A stretch of 64,000 nt of DNA, from the NCBI RefSeq assembly GCF_019746665.1, contig NZ_JAIERS010000005.1, forward strand, positions 1 through 64,000, in the 5' to 3' direction. This document shows, one piece after another, positions 1-8,525 of the stretch (the first letter of the stretch is position 1; each line of letters begins with the position of its first letter). A program made the position numbers and the translations under genes. Under the pieces are notes generated by a model. The model ran no database searches and was not told where the DNA came from. It was given only the letters and a program-made list of their open reading frames with translations. The DNA is from Sphingomonas sp. Lineage in GTDB: Bacteria; Pseudomonadota; Alphaproteobacteria; Sphingomonadales; Sphingomonadaceae.

Positions 1-92
1 GCCCTCACCGCCGCGCCTGGCGCCTCACCCCTTCAACGGAGCGGGCAGGCCCACCGCTTGCCCGCCGCGCGCGCCCGGCCTATCGCCGGGAT

Positions 93-752
93 ATGTCGGA
101 ACCCCCGCTCAAGGCCGCGATGATCCCGGTCACGCCGCTCGCGCAGAATTGCTCGCTGATCTGGTGCACCCAGACCAACCGCGCGGCGGTGGTCGATCCG
201 GGCGGCGATCTGCCCAAGATCCACGCGGCGATCGCCCAGGCCGGGGTGGTGGTGGAAAAAATCCTGATTACCCACGGCCATATCGATCATTGCGGGGAGG
301 CGGGCGCGCTCGCCGCGCAGCTCGGCGTGCCGATCGAGGGGCCGCACGAGGCGGATCGCTTCTGGATCGCGCGCCTCGCCGAGGATGGCCGCGCCTGGGG
401 CCTGCGCGGCGAAAGCTTCGAGCCCGATCGCTGGCTGGTGGAGGGCGACACGGTGACGCTCGGCGCGCTGGAACTCGCGGTGTACCACTGCCCCGGCCAC
501 ACGCCGGGCCATGTCGTGTTCCACCACGCGCCCTCGCGGCTCGCGCTGGTGGGCGATGTGCTGTTCGAAGGGTCGATCGGCCGCACCGACTTTCCGATGG
601 GCGATCACGCCGCGCTGATCGAGTCGATCGTCACCAAGCTGTGGCCGCTCGGCGACGACACGGTGTTCATCCCTGGCCACGGCCGCCCGAGCCGCTTCGG
701 GATCGAGCGCCAGACCAACGGCTTCGTAGCGGACCGCGTGCTGGCGGGCTGA
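93..752 (+). CDS. MBL-fold metallo-hydrolase, glyoxalase II / YcbL-like
   Basis: This 219-residue protein is a single metallo-beta-lactamase domain of the glyoxalase II-like class, a cytosolic hydrolase that probably cleaves a thioester or related ester. The metal motif H-G-H-I-D-H is at residues 61-66, followed by GHTPGH near 137, a GDVLFEGSIGRTD block that supplies the bridging Asp, and a final PGHG. It lacks the C-terminal helical substrate domain of true GloB (about 250 residues), so it resembles the short YcbL type. The start has only a weak Shine-Dalgarno (CGGGAT). It is convergent with cutA. The substrate cannot be told from sequence. Confidence 0.85.
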   Translation: MSEPPLKAAMIPVTPLAQNCSLIWCTQTNRAAVVDPGGDLPKIHAAIAQAGVVVEKILITHGHIDHCGEAGALAAQLGVPIEGPHEADRFWIARLAEDGRAWGLRGESFEPDRWLVEGDTVTLGALELAVYHCPGHTPGHVVFHHAPSRLALVGDVLFEGSIGRTDFPMGDHAALIESIVTKLWPLGDDTVFIPGHGRPSRFGIERQTNGFVADRVLAG

Positions 753-764
753 GGTGTTTGCAGC

Positions 765-803
765 TTCGCTGAAGCGGCGCCAGCCCTGCTGAAACAGACT
801 CTA
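765..803. repeat. Partial copy of a palindromic intergenic repeat
   Basis: The 48 bases between the MBL gene and cutA carry GCTTCGCTG followed by a GC-rich stretch and TGCTGAAACAG. The same order of blocks occurs at 53603-53668, where the second block forms a perfect 11-base hairpin. This copy lacks the matching left arm, so it is probably a decayed member. It may end transcription between two convergent genes, but no T-run is present. Confidence 0.4.
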
Positions 804-1127
804 CGCCCCGCCCGCCACTTCGGCGCTCACCCAATCGAGATAGGCGCCGAGCCCACCTTCGACCGGCAGCACGATGATCTCCGGCACCGCATAGCCGTGC
901 AGCGCCTTCAGGCACGCCTCCGCCTCGCCGGCCCTGGCGCGGGTGGTCTTGATCAGCAGCAGCACTTCGGCGGCCTGTTCGACCTTGCCTTCCCACCGAT
1001 ACCAGCTCTCGATCGGCAGCGCCTGGACGCAGGCGGCGAGGCGCCGCGCGATCAGCGCCTCGGCCAGCCGCGCCGCCTCCTCGCGCGAGGCGGCGGCGCA
1101 GAGCATGGTGACGATGCCGGTGTCGAT
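801..1127 (-). CDS. cutA: CutA divalent-ion tolerance protein, probable ATC start
   Basis: CutA forms a small trimeric cytosolic protein linked to copper and divalent ion tolerance. The 108-residue reading shows the family landmarks: RLAACVQ, YRWEGKVEQ, EVLLLIKTT and HGYAVPEIIVLPV, then a Tyr-Leu-Asp-Trp tail. The only ATG in frame (1106) would cut into the first beta strand. A strong GGGAGGG site at 1132-1138 sits 4-5 bases before an ATC at 1125-1127, which would give the expected N-terminus (Met-Asp-Thr-Gly-Ile-Val). There is no ATG, GTG or TTG at the right place. The gene lies 15 bases after the TonB receptor gene and may be co-transcribed. The family is clear; the start is unusual. Confidence 0.85.
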   Translation of the reverse strand: MDTGIVTMLCAAASREEAARLAEALIARRLAACVQALPIESWYRWEGKVEQAAEVLLLIKTTRARAGEAEACLKALHGYAVPEIIVLPVEGGLGAYLDWVSAEVAGGA

Positions 1128-1141
1128 CGGACCCTCCCGGG

Positions 1142-3445
1142 TTAGAAACGGAACCCCGCCGTCAGGCTCCAGGTGCGCGGATCGCCATAATAGACCGTCT
1201 GGATATTGGCGACCGCCGAGAATTCCTGGCCGTCGGTGCGATAGCGGGTGTCGGTGAAATTCTTCACCCCGGCGCGCAGATAATAGCGGTTGTCGGGCAT
1301 GTCGAACTGCACATAGGCGTTGCCGAGCGCATAGCCGGGCTCGATCAGCCCCGGGCGATTGTCGACCGAGAGATATTGCTTGTCGATGAAGCGCCCCTCC
1401 AGCCCGATCGTCAGGCTCGAACGGTCGATCGGGATGCGATACTCGCCCGCCAGCCGGCCCGAGATGGGCGGCGCGAAGGCCGGGCGGCAGGTGATCGCCT
1501 GGCCGGTGGGGTTGCACGAAAAGGCCGGGGCGCGGCGGCCGTCGTTGAACTGGGCATAGCTCGCGTCGAGGAAACCGAACGAGCCGGTGAGGGTTAAGTA
1601 GCGCGTCGGTTTCGCGACGCCCTCCAGCTCGAAGCCCCAGATCTGCAGCTTGCCGGCGTTGATCACCGGGAACACGCCGACCGCGCCGCCGCCGACGCGC
1701 GCCTGGAAATCGCGGTAATCGCTGTAGAAGGCGGCCGCCGACAGCGTCACCCGCCCATCGGCGAAGCGCGCCTTGTATCCGGTTTCATAGGTCCACACGG
1801 TTTCCGGGTTGAACCGGGTGACGAGCGTGTTCACCCCGTTCACCACCAGCGTCAGGTCGCCGACGCCATTGGCGCGGCCGTTGAATCCGCCCGATTTGAA
1901 GCCGCGGCTGATGTTCGCATAGATCAGCTGGTCGCGCGTCGGCTTGAAGCTCAGCTGGAAGCTCGGCGTCCAGGCGTCGAAGCTGATGCGGTTCTGGGTG
2001 TTGAGCGGCGCGGGCAGATTGTCCGGGAAGCGGAAAGTAAGGTTGTTGAGCCCCGCCGCGTTCGAGGCGGTGGTGGTGAAGCGGTTGTAGCGCCGCTCCT
2101 CATAAGTGTAGCGCAGCCCCGCGGTGAACGACCATTTGGGCGTGAAATCATAGGTCAGCTGGCCGAAGGCGGCGTAGTTCTTGGTGTTCTGCGTATCGTT
2201 GATGTCGCGCCGGAACGTCAGCGGCAGCGCGCCGAACGCGAAGATGTCATTCCCGAACGCGATCTGGGTCGAGGCGATGTCCTCGTTCAGATAATAGAGC
2301 CCGAACACGCCCTTCAGCTTGCGCCCGGCATATTTCAGCTGGAGTTCCTGGCTGAACTGTTTCTGGCTGACGCCGACGAACACGTCGCCGAGCTGGAACT
2401 GGCTCGCGTCGATGTCGATGAAGAAATTGGGATCGAGCTTGCGATAGCCGGTGATCGAGGTGAACTGCAGCTGATCGGTGATGTCGATATTGGCGGTGAG
2501 CGCGACGCCCCAATGGTCGAGCCGCTGGCCTTGGCCGGGCGCCAGCCCGGTCGAGGCGCGGAAATTATAGGGGCCATAGGGTTCGGCCGGTACCAGCACC
2601 CGCGCCGCGCCCGCGAAATTCGCCTGGGTGAGCGGGGCGGTGGGATAGCCGAGCGTCGGCGCGCTGCGCTGCTGGGTGTAATCGCCGCTCAGCAGGAATT
2701 GCCAGCCCTGCGCCGGCTGGAAGTTCAGGATGCCGCGCACCGCCCACAGGTTGCGATCATTGTAGCGGCGGTTGGTGAGCGGATCGGTGACGAGCCCGTC
2801 GCGCCGATCATAGGTGCCGGCGAGCGACAGGCCGAGCTTGTCGGTGATGATCGGGGCGCTGGCATAGCCGTTCAGCACCACCTGGTTGTAATCGCCATAG
2901 GTCACGTCGCCGGCGGCCTTGAACGCCTGGAGATCGGGCTTGCGGGTGACGATGTTCACCGCGCCGCCGATCGTGTTCTTGCCATAGAGCGTGCCCTGCG
3001 GCCCGCGCAGCACTTCCACGCGCTGCACGTCGAACAGGTTGAGCAGCGCGCCCTGGATGCGGCTCAGATAAACGCCGTCGACATAGACGCCGACCGCGGG
3101 ATCGAAGGTTTGCAGCGCATCGGGCTGGCCGACGCCGCGGATGAAGAAATTGGCGTTGGTCGCCGAACCGCGCCCCTGCACCAGATTGACGTTGGGCACC
3201 GCGCCCTGGATGCCCGACAGGTCGATCGCCTGGAGCTTGGCGACATCCGACGCCTGGATCGCGGTGACCGAGAGCGGCACGTCGAGCAGCCGCTCCTCGC
3301 GGCGGCGGGCGACGACGACGATGTCGGGCGTGGTTTCGCTCGCGCTCGCGTCGCCGGGGGCGGTGTCAGGCGCCTGTTGCGCCAGCGCGGGGGCGCTTAC
3401 CCAGGCGGCTCCGGCGAGCATGGCGGCACGAACCAACGATTTCAT
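1142..3445 (-). CDS. TonB-dependent outer-membrane receptor
   Basis: This 767-residue receptor imports a ligand across the outer membrane using TonB energy. Residues 1-22 form a signal peptide ending in PALA. A plug domain follows, with a TonB-box-like stretch (DIVVVARRREERLLDVP), VPNVNLVQGRG and the hallmark VEVLRGPQGTLYGKNTIGG. The rest is a long beta barrel ending in aromatic Phe (GFRF). The start at 3445 was preferred over an in-frame ATG at 3523 because GGGAGGGGAAG precedes it and the signal peptide then begins correctly. It is divergent from the TetR gene, which probably controls it. The barrel resembles the Sphingomonas FecA/iron-complex-like expansion group, but the ligand is unknown. 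Confidence 0.92.
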   Translation of the reverse strand: MKSLVRAAMLAGAAWVSAPALAQQAPDTAPGDASASETTPDIVVVARRREERLLDVPLSVTAIQASDVAKLQAIDLSGIQGAVPNVNLVQGRGSATNANFFIRGVGQPDALQTFDPAVGVYVDGVYLSRIQGALLNLFDVQRVEVLRGPQGTLYGKNTIGGAVNIVTRKPDLQAFKAAGDVTYGDYNQVVLNGYASAPIITDKLGLSLAGTYDRRDGLVTDPLTNRRYNDRNLWAVRGILNFQPAQGWQFLLSGDYTQQRSAPTLGYPTAPLTQANFAGAARVLVPAEPYGPYNFRASTGLAPGQGQRLDHWGVALTANIDITDQLQFTSITGYRKLDPNFFIDIDASQFQLGDVFVGVSQKQFSQELQLKYAGRKLKGVFGLYYLNEDIASTQIAFGNDIFAFGALPLTFRRDINDTQNTKNYAAFGQLTYDFTPKWSFTAGLRYTYEERRYNRFTTTASNAAGLNNLTFRFPDNLPAPLNTQNRISFDAWTPSFQLSFKPTRDQLIYANISRGFKSGGFNGRANGVGDLTLVVNGVNTLVTRFNPETVWTYETGYKARFADGRVTLSAAAFYSDYRDFQARVGGGAVGVFPVINAGKLQIWGFELEGVAKPTRYLTLTGSFGFLDASYAQFNDGRRAPAFSCNPTGQAITCRPAFAPPISGRLAGEYRIPIDRSSLTIGLEGRFIDKQYLSVDNRPGLIEPGYALGNAYVQFDMPDNRYYLRAGVKNFTDTRYRTDGQEFSAVANIQTVYYGDPRTWSLTAGFRF

Positions 3446-3503
3446 CTTCCCCTCCCTCAGCGGCCCCACCTCTGCCGGGTGGCGCGCGGATGACCTCATA
3501 ATG

Positions 3504-3527
3504 AAAGTTGAACCAGTTTTCAACTTT
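3504..3527. promoter_or_regulatory. Inverted-repeat operator between TonB receptor and tetR
   Basis: A perfect 9-base inverted repeat, AAAGTTGAA and TTCAACTTT, with a 6-base spacer lies between two divergent genes, 15 bases before the TetR start and 58 bases before the receptor start. Its size and place are typical of a TetR-family operator, so the regulator likely represses both its own gene and the receptor gene. Confidence 0.7.
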
Positions 3528-3542
3528 GACTAGCATCACGCC

Positions 3543-4163
3543 ATGGCGGGGGAAAATTCAGCGACGCTCGACGAAGCGGGGAAGGCGCCGCGCACCGATC
3601 GCGGCCGCAAGACGCGGCGCGCGCTGCTCGACGCGGCGCGGCAGGAATTCGGCGAGAACGGCTTCCACGCCGCCTCGATCAGCGGCATCACCCGCCGCGC
3701 GGGCGTCGCGCTCGGCAGCTTCTACACCTATTTCGACAGCAAGGAGGCGCTGTTCACCGCGCTGGTGCGCGACATGTCGGACCAGGTGCGCGATCACGTC
3801 GCCCCGGTGCTGCGCGCCGCGCCCGACCAGCTCGCCGCCGAGCGCGCGGGCTGCGCGGCGTTCATCGAATTCGTGCGGACCCACAAGGAAATCTACCGCA
3901 TCATCGATGAGGCCGAGTTCGTCGACGCCGCCAGCTTCCGCGAACATTATGCCGGCACCGCCGATCGCATCGCGCAGCGGCTGGCGGCGGCGGGCGCTCG
4001 TGGCGCGCTGCGCGCCGACGATGCCGAGGTGCTCGCCTGGGCGCTGATGGGGATGAACGTGTTCCTTGGCTTGCGCTTCGGCGTGTGGGGGCAGGAGCGC
4101 GATTCGGGCGCGGTGGCGGACGTGGTCGCGCGCCTGCTCGCGCGGGGGTTGGCGGCAGACTGA
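3543..4163 (+). CDS. TetR-family transcriptional regulator
   Basis: This 206-residue DNA-binding protein has the TetR helix-turn-helix at about residues 20-65: KTRRALLDAARQEFGENGF, then AASISGITRRAGVALGSFYTYF and DSKEALF. The C-terminal part is a helical ligand-binding and dimer domain of unknown ligand. It faces the TonB-dependent receptor gene across 97 bases that contain a perfect inverted repeat, so control of receptor expression and autoregulation is the simplest reading. It ends 45 bases before the convergent merR-type gene. Confidence 0.9.
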   Translation: MAGENSATLDEAGKAPRTDRGRKTRRALLDAARQEFGENGFHAASISGITRRAGVALGSFYTYFDSKEALFTALVRDMSDQVRDHVAPVLRAAPDQLAAERAGCAAFIEFVRTHKEIYRIIDEAEFVDAASFREHYAGTADRIAQRLAAAGARGALRADDAEVLAWALMGMNVFLGLRFGVWGQERDSGAVADVVARLLARGLAAD

Positions 4164-4208
4164 GGCGGCCGCGCCCCAACTCGCCGGCAAATTGCGCCGG
4201 GGTGAGTG

Positions 4209-4556
4209 CTACTCCCCATCCTCCGCCAGCGCCGCCGCGAGCGCGTCACGCACCGCGCGCAGCGTTTCCGCCGGCTTGGCGCGCTGCTTGGCTTCGGCGG
4301 CGAGCAGCGCCTGGACGCCGCGAATCGTATAGCCCTCATGGTGCAGCAGCGCGTGGATGCGCCGCACCAGCGCCGCGTCCTCCGGGCTGTAATAGCGCCG
4401 TCCGCCTGCCCGGGTGAGCGGGCGGAGCTGGGGAAAGCGGCCTTCCCAGTAACGGAGGATGTGGCGGGCGATGCCGGTTTCCTGCGCCAACTCACCGATC
4501 GTGCGATAGGCCCCCACCGCCTTCTCGCTCGACCGTTCGCTGGGCTTGTCCGGCAT
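4209..4556 (-). CDS. MerR-family transcriptional regulator
   Basis: This short 115-residue regulator has a MerR winged helix at about residues 18-85: YRTIGELAQETGIARHILRYWEGRF, then RRYYSPEDAALVRRIHALLHHEGYTIRGVQ. There is no effector domain with metal-binding Cys, so it is not a metal sensor of the classic type. It is the last gene of rpmF-plsX-fabH-ihfA-merR, a conserved alphaproteobacterial order. The start at 4556 was chosen because it fits the domain and leaves 5 bases after ihfA; longer readings would overlap ihfA. The regulated genes are unknown. Confidence 0.88.
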   Translation of the reverse strand: MPDKPSERSSEKAVGAYRTIGELAQETGIARHILRYWEGRFPQLRPLTRAGGRRYYSPEDAALVRRIHALLHHEGYTIRGVQALLAAEAKQRAKPAETLRAVRDALAAALAEDGE

Positions 4557-4561
4557 CGCGT

Positions 4562-4861
4562 TCAGCCGGCGCTGACGATCCGGTCGCGCATCATCTGGCT
4601 CGCGCGGAAGGTGAGCACGCGGCGCGGCGCGATCGGCACTTCGACCCCGGTCTTGGGATTGCGCCCGACGCGCTCGCCCTTCTGGCGCAGCACGAAGGTG
4701 CCGAAGCCCGAAATCTTCACATTCTCGCCGCGCGCGAGCGCGGTGCACATATGCTCCAGGATCTGCTCGACGAGCCGCGCCGAATCGAGCCGCGACAGCC
4801 CGACTTCATGGTGCAACGCCTCGGCGAGATCGGCCCTGGTCAATGTTCCGGCAGTTGCCAT
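4562..4861 (-). CDS. ihfA: Integration host factor alpha subunit
   Basis: This 99-residue nucleoid protein pairs with IHF-beta to bend DNA at specific sites in recombination, replication and sigma-54 promoter activation. It has the HU/IHF fold: the N-terminal helices [16 protein letters not shown], the strand [24 protein letters not shown], and the IPAPRR-like arm seen here as [14 protein letters not shown]. The arm Pro and RNPKTG motif are intact. It sits downstream of fabH (85-base gap) and 5 bases before the merR-type gene. The alpha rather than beta assignment rests on this gene neighbourhood and the helix sequence. Confidence 0.93.
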   Translation of the reverse strand: MATAGTLTRADLAEALHHEVGLSRLDSARLVEQILEHMCTALARGENVKISGFGTFVLRQKGERVGRNPKTGVEVPIAPRRVLTFRASQMMRDRIVSAG

Positions 4862-4946
4862 GCCCCGACTCCCCTATTTGTATAGCGGGTTCCTAACACA
4901 GGGAATCGACGCGACAAATGCTTTGATAACGTTAATGCAACGATGG

Positions 4947-5906
4947 TTAGTACCGGATCAGGGCAGCACCCCAGGTGAAGCCGCCGCCCATCGCCTCCAG
5001 CACCAGCAGATCGCCGCGCTTGATCCGCCCGTCGCGCACCGCGGTGTCGAGCGCGAGCGGTACCGAGGCCGCCGAAGTATTGGCATGGCGATCGACCGTC
5101 ACGACCACGCGCGCCGGATCGAGCCCCAGCTTCTTCGCGGTCGCTTCCAGAATGCGGGCATTGGCCTGGTGCGGCACCACCCAGTCGATATCGGTGGTGG
5201 CATAGCCCGCCGCGCCCATCACTTCTTCCATCACCGCGGCGAGATTGAGCACCGCGTGACGGAACACCTCGCGCCCCTTCATCCGCAGCTTGCCGACGGT
5301 GCCGGTGGTCGAGGGGCCGCCATCGACATAGAGCAGATCGTTGAACCGGCCATCGGCGTGGAGCCGGCTGGCGAGCACCCCGCGCTCGCCCTCTTCGGCC
5401 TCCAGCAGCACCGCGCCGGCGCCGTCGCCGAACAGCACGCAGGTCGCGCGGTCTTCCCAGTCAAGGATGCGGCTGAACGTCTCCGCGCCGATCACCAGCG
5501 CGCATCTGGCCGAGCCCGCGCGCACCATGTTCTCGGCCACCTGCAGCGCGTAAAGGAAGCCCGAGCACACCGCCGCCACGTCGAAGGCGATGCAGTCGCG
5601 GATGCCGAGCGCTTCCTGCACCTTGGTCGCCGCCGCCGGGAAGGTCTGGTCCGGGGTGGCGGTCGCGAGCACGATCAGATCGACCGCCTCGGCCGAGCGG
5701 CCGGCCGCCTCCAGCGCGCGGCGCGCCGCTGCGATCGCGAGGCTGGCGGTGGTCTCGCCCTCGCCGGCGATATAGCGGGTGCGGATGCCGGTGCGCTCGA
5801 CGATCCATTCGTCCGACGTATCGACCCGCGCGGCGAGTTCGGCGTTGGTCACCATCCGGGCCGGAAGCGCCGAACCCGTGCCGGTGATTGCTGCGCGAAG
5901 CGTCAT
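4947..5906 (-). CDS. fabH: 3-oxoacyl-ACP synthase III
   Basis: FabH condenses acetyl-CoA with malonyl-ACP to start type II fatty acid synthesis in the cytosol. The 319-residue length is normal. The catalytic triad is visible: Cys114 in AVCSGF, His246 in PHQANARI and Asn276 in [10 protein letters not shown]. The [11 protein letters not shown] block and the C-terminal [13 protein letters not shown] are also present. Its start overlaps the plsX stop by 4 bases, implying translational coupling. The operon rpmF-plsX-fabH-ihfA ties lipid synthesis to ribosomal protein L32 production. Confidence 0.96.
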   Translation of the reverse strand: MTLRAAITGTGSALPARMVTNAELAARVDTSDEWIVERTGIRTRYIAGEGETTASLAIAAARRALEAAGRSAEAVDLIVLATATPDQTFPAAATKVQEALGIRDCIAFDVAAVCSGFLYALQVAENMVRAGSARCALVIGAETFSRILDWEDRATCVLFGDGAGAVLLEAEEGERGVLASRLHADGRFNDLLYVDGGPSTTGTVGKLRMKGREVFRHAVLNLAAVMEEVMGAAGYATTDIDWVVPHQANARILEATAKKLGLDPARVVVTVDRHANTSAASVPLALDTAVRDGRIKRGDLLVLEAMGGGFTWGAALIRY

Positions 5907-6925
5907 GCTGCCTTGGCCTCGAAATTACCCAGATCGTCGCTGATCTTGCGGATCAGGTCGTCGCGAACCAGCTTGGCGGCGACCCCGATCGCGTGCGCCA
6001 CGCCCAGCTCGTTCGCGCTGCCATGACTTTTCACGACCACGCCGTTCAACCCCAGAAAGACGGCGCCATTATGGTTGTTGGGGTCGAGATGGTCGCGCAG
6101 CAGCTCGGTCGCGGGGCGCGAGATCAGGAAGCCGAGCTTCGAGCGCAGCGACGAGCGGAAGGCGCGCTTCAGCAGATCGCCCACGAAGCGCGCGGTGCCC
6201 TCGGCGGTCTTGAGCGCGATGTTGCCGGAAAAGCCGTCGCACACGATCACATCGAGATCGCCGTGCGACAGCCGGTTGCCCTCGACGAACCCGCGGAAAT
6301 CGAGCGGCAGCTGCGCCGCCTTCAGCGCCGCGGCGGCGTCACGGATATTGTCGGTGCCCTTCATGTCCTCGGTGCCGATGTTGAGCAGCGCGACGCGCGG
6401 CGCTTCGAGATCGAAGCTGGTGCGGGCATAGGCCGCGCCCATCACCGCGAACTGGATGAGGTTCGCCGCGTCGCACTCGGTATTGGCGCCGAGATCGAGC
6501 ATCACCACGTCGTTATCGCCCAGCGTCGGCATCGTCGCGGCGAGCGCGGGGCGGTCGATGCCCGGCAGCGTGCGCAGCGCGAGCTTGGCCATCGCCATCA
6601 GCGCGCCGGTATTGCCCGAGGAGACGGCGGCATGGGCCTCGCCGCGCTTCACCAGATCGATCGCGACGCCCATCGAGGTCGTCTTGGCGCGACGCAGCGC
6701 CGCGCTCGGGCGTTCGCTCGCGGCGACGGTGTCGGGGGCGTGGACGATTCGCGCCCGGCCGGCGAGCGCGGGATGCGCGGGGAGGGCGGCGGCGATCGCG
6801 GCTTCGTCCCCCACCAGCAGGAACTGGGCGTCGGGCGCCTTGGCGCAGGCACGGGCGGCGCCGGCCAGCATCACCGCCAGCCCCTCGTCTCCGCCCATCG
6901 CATCGATCGCGATCAGCTGCGCCAC
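5903..6925 (-). CDS. plsX: Phosphate acyltransferase PlsX
   Basis: PlsX converts acyl-ACP to acyl-phosphate, the donor for the first acylation of glycerol-3-phosphate in phospholipid synthesis. The 340-residue protein starts with the family motif [11 protein letters not shown] and has [41 protein letters not shown] and [16 protein letters not shown]. The gene lies 29 bases after rpmF and overlaps fabH by 4 bases. It acts at the inner face of the membrane. The run of conserved motifs leaves little doubt. Confidence 0.97.
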   Translation of the reverse strand: MAQLIAIDAMGGDEGLAVMLAGAARACAKAPDAQFLLVGDEAAIAAALPAHPALAGRARIVHAPDTVAASERPSAALRRAKTTSMGVAIDLVKRGEAHAAVSSGNTGALMAMAKLALRTLPGIDRPALAATMPTLGDNDVVMLDLGANTECDAANLIQFAVMGAAYARTSFDLEAPRVALLNIGTEDMKGTDNIRDAAAALKAAQLPLDFRGFVEGNRLSHGDLDVIVCDGFSGNIALKTAEGTARFVGDLLKRAFRSSLRSKLGFLISRPATELLRDHLDPNNHNGAVFLGLNGVVVKSHGSANELGVAHAIGVAAKLVRDDLIRKISDDLGNFEAKAA

Positions 6926-6954
6926 CCGCTCCCCCCTAAAAGCCGGTGTGAGCG

Positions 6955-7134
6955 TCAGCCGCCGATCGAGACGATCTCGCGACCGTTATAATGGCCACAG
7001 GCGCCGCACAGCACGTGCGGGCGCTTCAGTTCGCCGCAATTTGGGCATTCCTGATAGGCCTGCGGGGTAAGCGCATCGTGCGAGCGGCGCATACCGCGCT
7101 TGGAGGGCGTGGTCTTTCGCTTGGGAACGGCCAT
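6955..7134 (-). CDS. rpmF: 50S ribosomal protein L32
   Basis: This 59-residue ribosomal protein begins [20 protein letters not shown], the typical L32 start, and has a zinc-ribbon pair CPNC and CGAC separated by 12 residues, ending HYNGREIV. Both Cys pairs are kept, so this is the zinc-binding form. The start at 7134 is fixed by this N-terminus. It leads the plsX-fabH-ihfA operon. The 222-base gap upstream is shared with a divergent MAPEG gene and must hold the promoters for both. Confidence 0.97.
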   Translation of the reverse strand: MAVPKRKTTPSKRGMRRSHDALTPQAYQECPNCGELKRPHVLCGACGHYNGREIVSIGG

Positions 7135-7356
7135 TTCGGCACCTTGAGTTGAACGTTGAACAGGGTCGAGCCCTTGGTCGTTCTCGAACCTAGCGCGGCC
7201 AGAATCGGCCGCCACAGCCCGGGAGCGGCCAAGCGCATCGCGAAGCGCGCGCCTATACCCGCTCGGCGCGAAATTGCAAGCCCGGCGCGACGCGACCGCG
7301 GGCCGGTTGCCCTGGCGGGCGCGACTTGGCAAGAGGCGCGCGGGGAGACCGAGATA

Positions 7357-7791
7357 ATGGCGATCATTCTACCGATCACGCTCACCAGCGCCGGCGCCGC
7401 CGCGCTGATCAACACCTGGCTCGCGGTGCGCGCCGGGCAATCGCGCTCGGCGATCGGCGGGGCGCTGGGTGACGGCGGCAATGCCCGCGTCCTCGCGCGC
7501 AGCCGGGCGCACGCCAATTTCGCCGAATATACCCCGTTCGTGCTGATCCTGATCGGGCTGATCGAGCTGGCGGAAGGATCGAGCCTGTGGCTGTGGGCGG
7601 CGAGCGCGATCTATCTGGCGGCGCGGCTGCTGCACCCGTTCGGCACCGAAGGCATCATCAAGCAGGGGCGGTTCATCAGCACGATCGTGTCGCTGCTCGC
7701 GCTGCTCGGGCTGGGGCTCTACGCGATCAGCCTGCCCTACCGGGTGAAGCCGCTGCCGCAGGGCGTCGAGGCGCCGCTGCCCAAGGGCTGA
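7357..7791 (+). CDS. MAPEG-family membrane protein
   Basis: This 144-residue inner-membrane protein matches the MAPEG family (membrane-associated eicosanoid and glutathione proteins), which includes glutathione S-transferases. It has four membrane segments and the family pattern [23 protein letters not shown], followed by a second segment and ARLLHPFG. The ATG at 7357 follows GGGGAGA at a good distance; longer reading frames upstream run through the promoter region. The bacterial role is uncertain, and substrate cannot be inferred. Confidence 0.85.
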   Translation: MAIILPITLTSAGAAALINTWLAVRAGQSRSAIGGALGDGGNARVLARSRAHANFAEYTPFVLILIGLIELAEGSSLWLWAASAIYLAARLLHPFGTEGIIKQGRFISTIVSLLALLGLGLYAISLPYRVKPLPQGVEAPLPKG

Positions 7792-7881
7792 TAACAGCCT
7801 CGTGGTCAGCGGGGAGGGTTCGGCCGGCCGCATCCCGCCGCATCCCACCCTCGCCAAGTCGTTGCTTCAGGAAAACAAGGC

Positions 7882-7906
7882 GGAACGCCCCCGCTTCTCG
7901 TGCGCT
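7882..7906 (+). promoter_or_regulatory. Weak EcfG-like promoter before the stress cluster
   Basis: GGAAC at 7882-7886 (offset by one base) is followed after 16 bases by CGCT, one mismatch from the EcfG pattern GGAAC-N16/17-CGTT. It lies 32 bases before the SRPBCC gene, the first of a four-gene cluster with a stress flavour. The match is incomplete, so this is only a candidate. Confidence 0.3.
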
Positions 7907-7937
7907 TTCAGGCCCGTAGCAGCACGGGAGAGAGAAG

Positions 7938-8525
7938 GTGGCGGAAACGCTAGACCAGCGGCGCGACGATGCGCCGCTCGGCGCCGCGCGCCATGCCGAC
8001 GCGGCACAGGCCCGCCAACAGGGTGTGCCCGGCGCGCATGGCGACCAGGTGATCGGCCGATCGGTGACGATCAACCGCCCGGCTCGTGAACTCTACGCCT
8101 TCTGGCGCGATTTCCAGAACCTCGCGACCTTCATGGAGAATGTCGAGCGGATCGACATGATCGACGCCAAACAGTCGCACTGGGTGGTGAAGGCGCCCGG
8201 CGGCGGGCGGGTCGAGTGGAAGGCGGTCGTCACTCAGGAGAGCGAGGGCGACTTCATCTGCTGGACCTCCGCCCCCGGCGCCGATGTGCCCAATAGCGGC
8301 CGGGTCGATTTTCGCGACGCCGGTCCGCGCGGTACCATCGTCAGCGTCACGCTCACTTATGATCCGCCCGGCGGCTTCATCGGCCGGGCGATCGCCAAGC
8401 TGTTCCAGCGCGAACCCGCGATCCAGGCGCGGCGTGACCTGCGCCGCTTCAAGCAATTGATGGAAACCGGCGAAATCGCGACCGGCGCGCGCAATCGCCG
8501 CCTGCATCAGGAGCGCGACGCATGA
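7938..8525 (+). CDS. SRPBCC-family (START/cyclase-like) protein
   Basis: This 195-residue protein has an N-terminal polar stretch of about 35 residues and then an SRPBCC helix-grip domain: [50 protein letters not shown], and [25 protein letters not shown]. Such domains bind hydrophobic ligands; this group (YndB/COG5637-like) is often beside membrane-stress genes. It starts with GTG and its stop overlaps the next gene's ATG (ATGA). It opens a cluster with an alcohol dehydrogenase, SDR and hemerythrin. The exact function is not known. Confidence 0.8.
   Translation: MAETLDQRRDDAPLGAARHADAAQARQQGVPGAHGDQVIGRSVTINRPARELYAFWRDFQNLATFMENVERIDMIDAKQSHWVVKAPGGGRVEWKAVVTQESEGDFICWTSAPGADVPNSGRVDFRDAGPRGTIVSVTLTYDPPGGFIGRAIAKLFQREPAIQARRDLRRFKQLMETGEIATGARNRRLHQERDA

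Noticed and set aside
2513..3493. Plus-strand frame opposite the TonB receptor
   Set aside because: Same reasons: high GC makes long antisense frames and the real gene is clear on the minus strand.
4206..6026. Long plus-strand frame over merR, ihfA and fabH
   Set aside because: It is the antisense shadow of conserved genes; its translation is Arg/Ala/His-rich without a recognisable domain.
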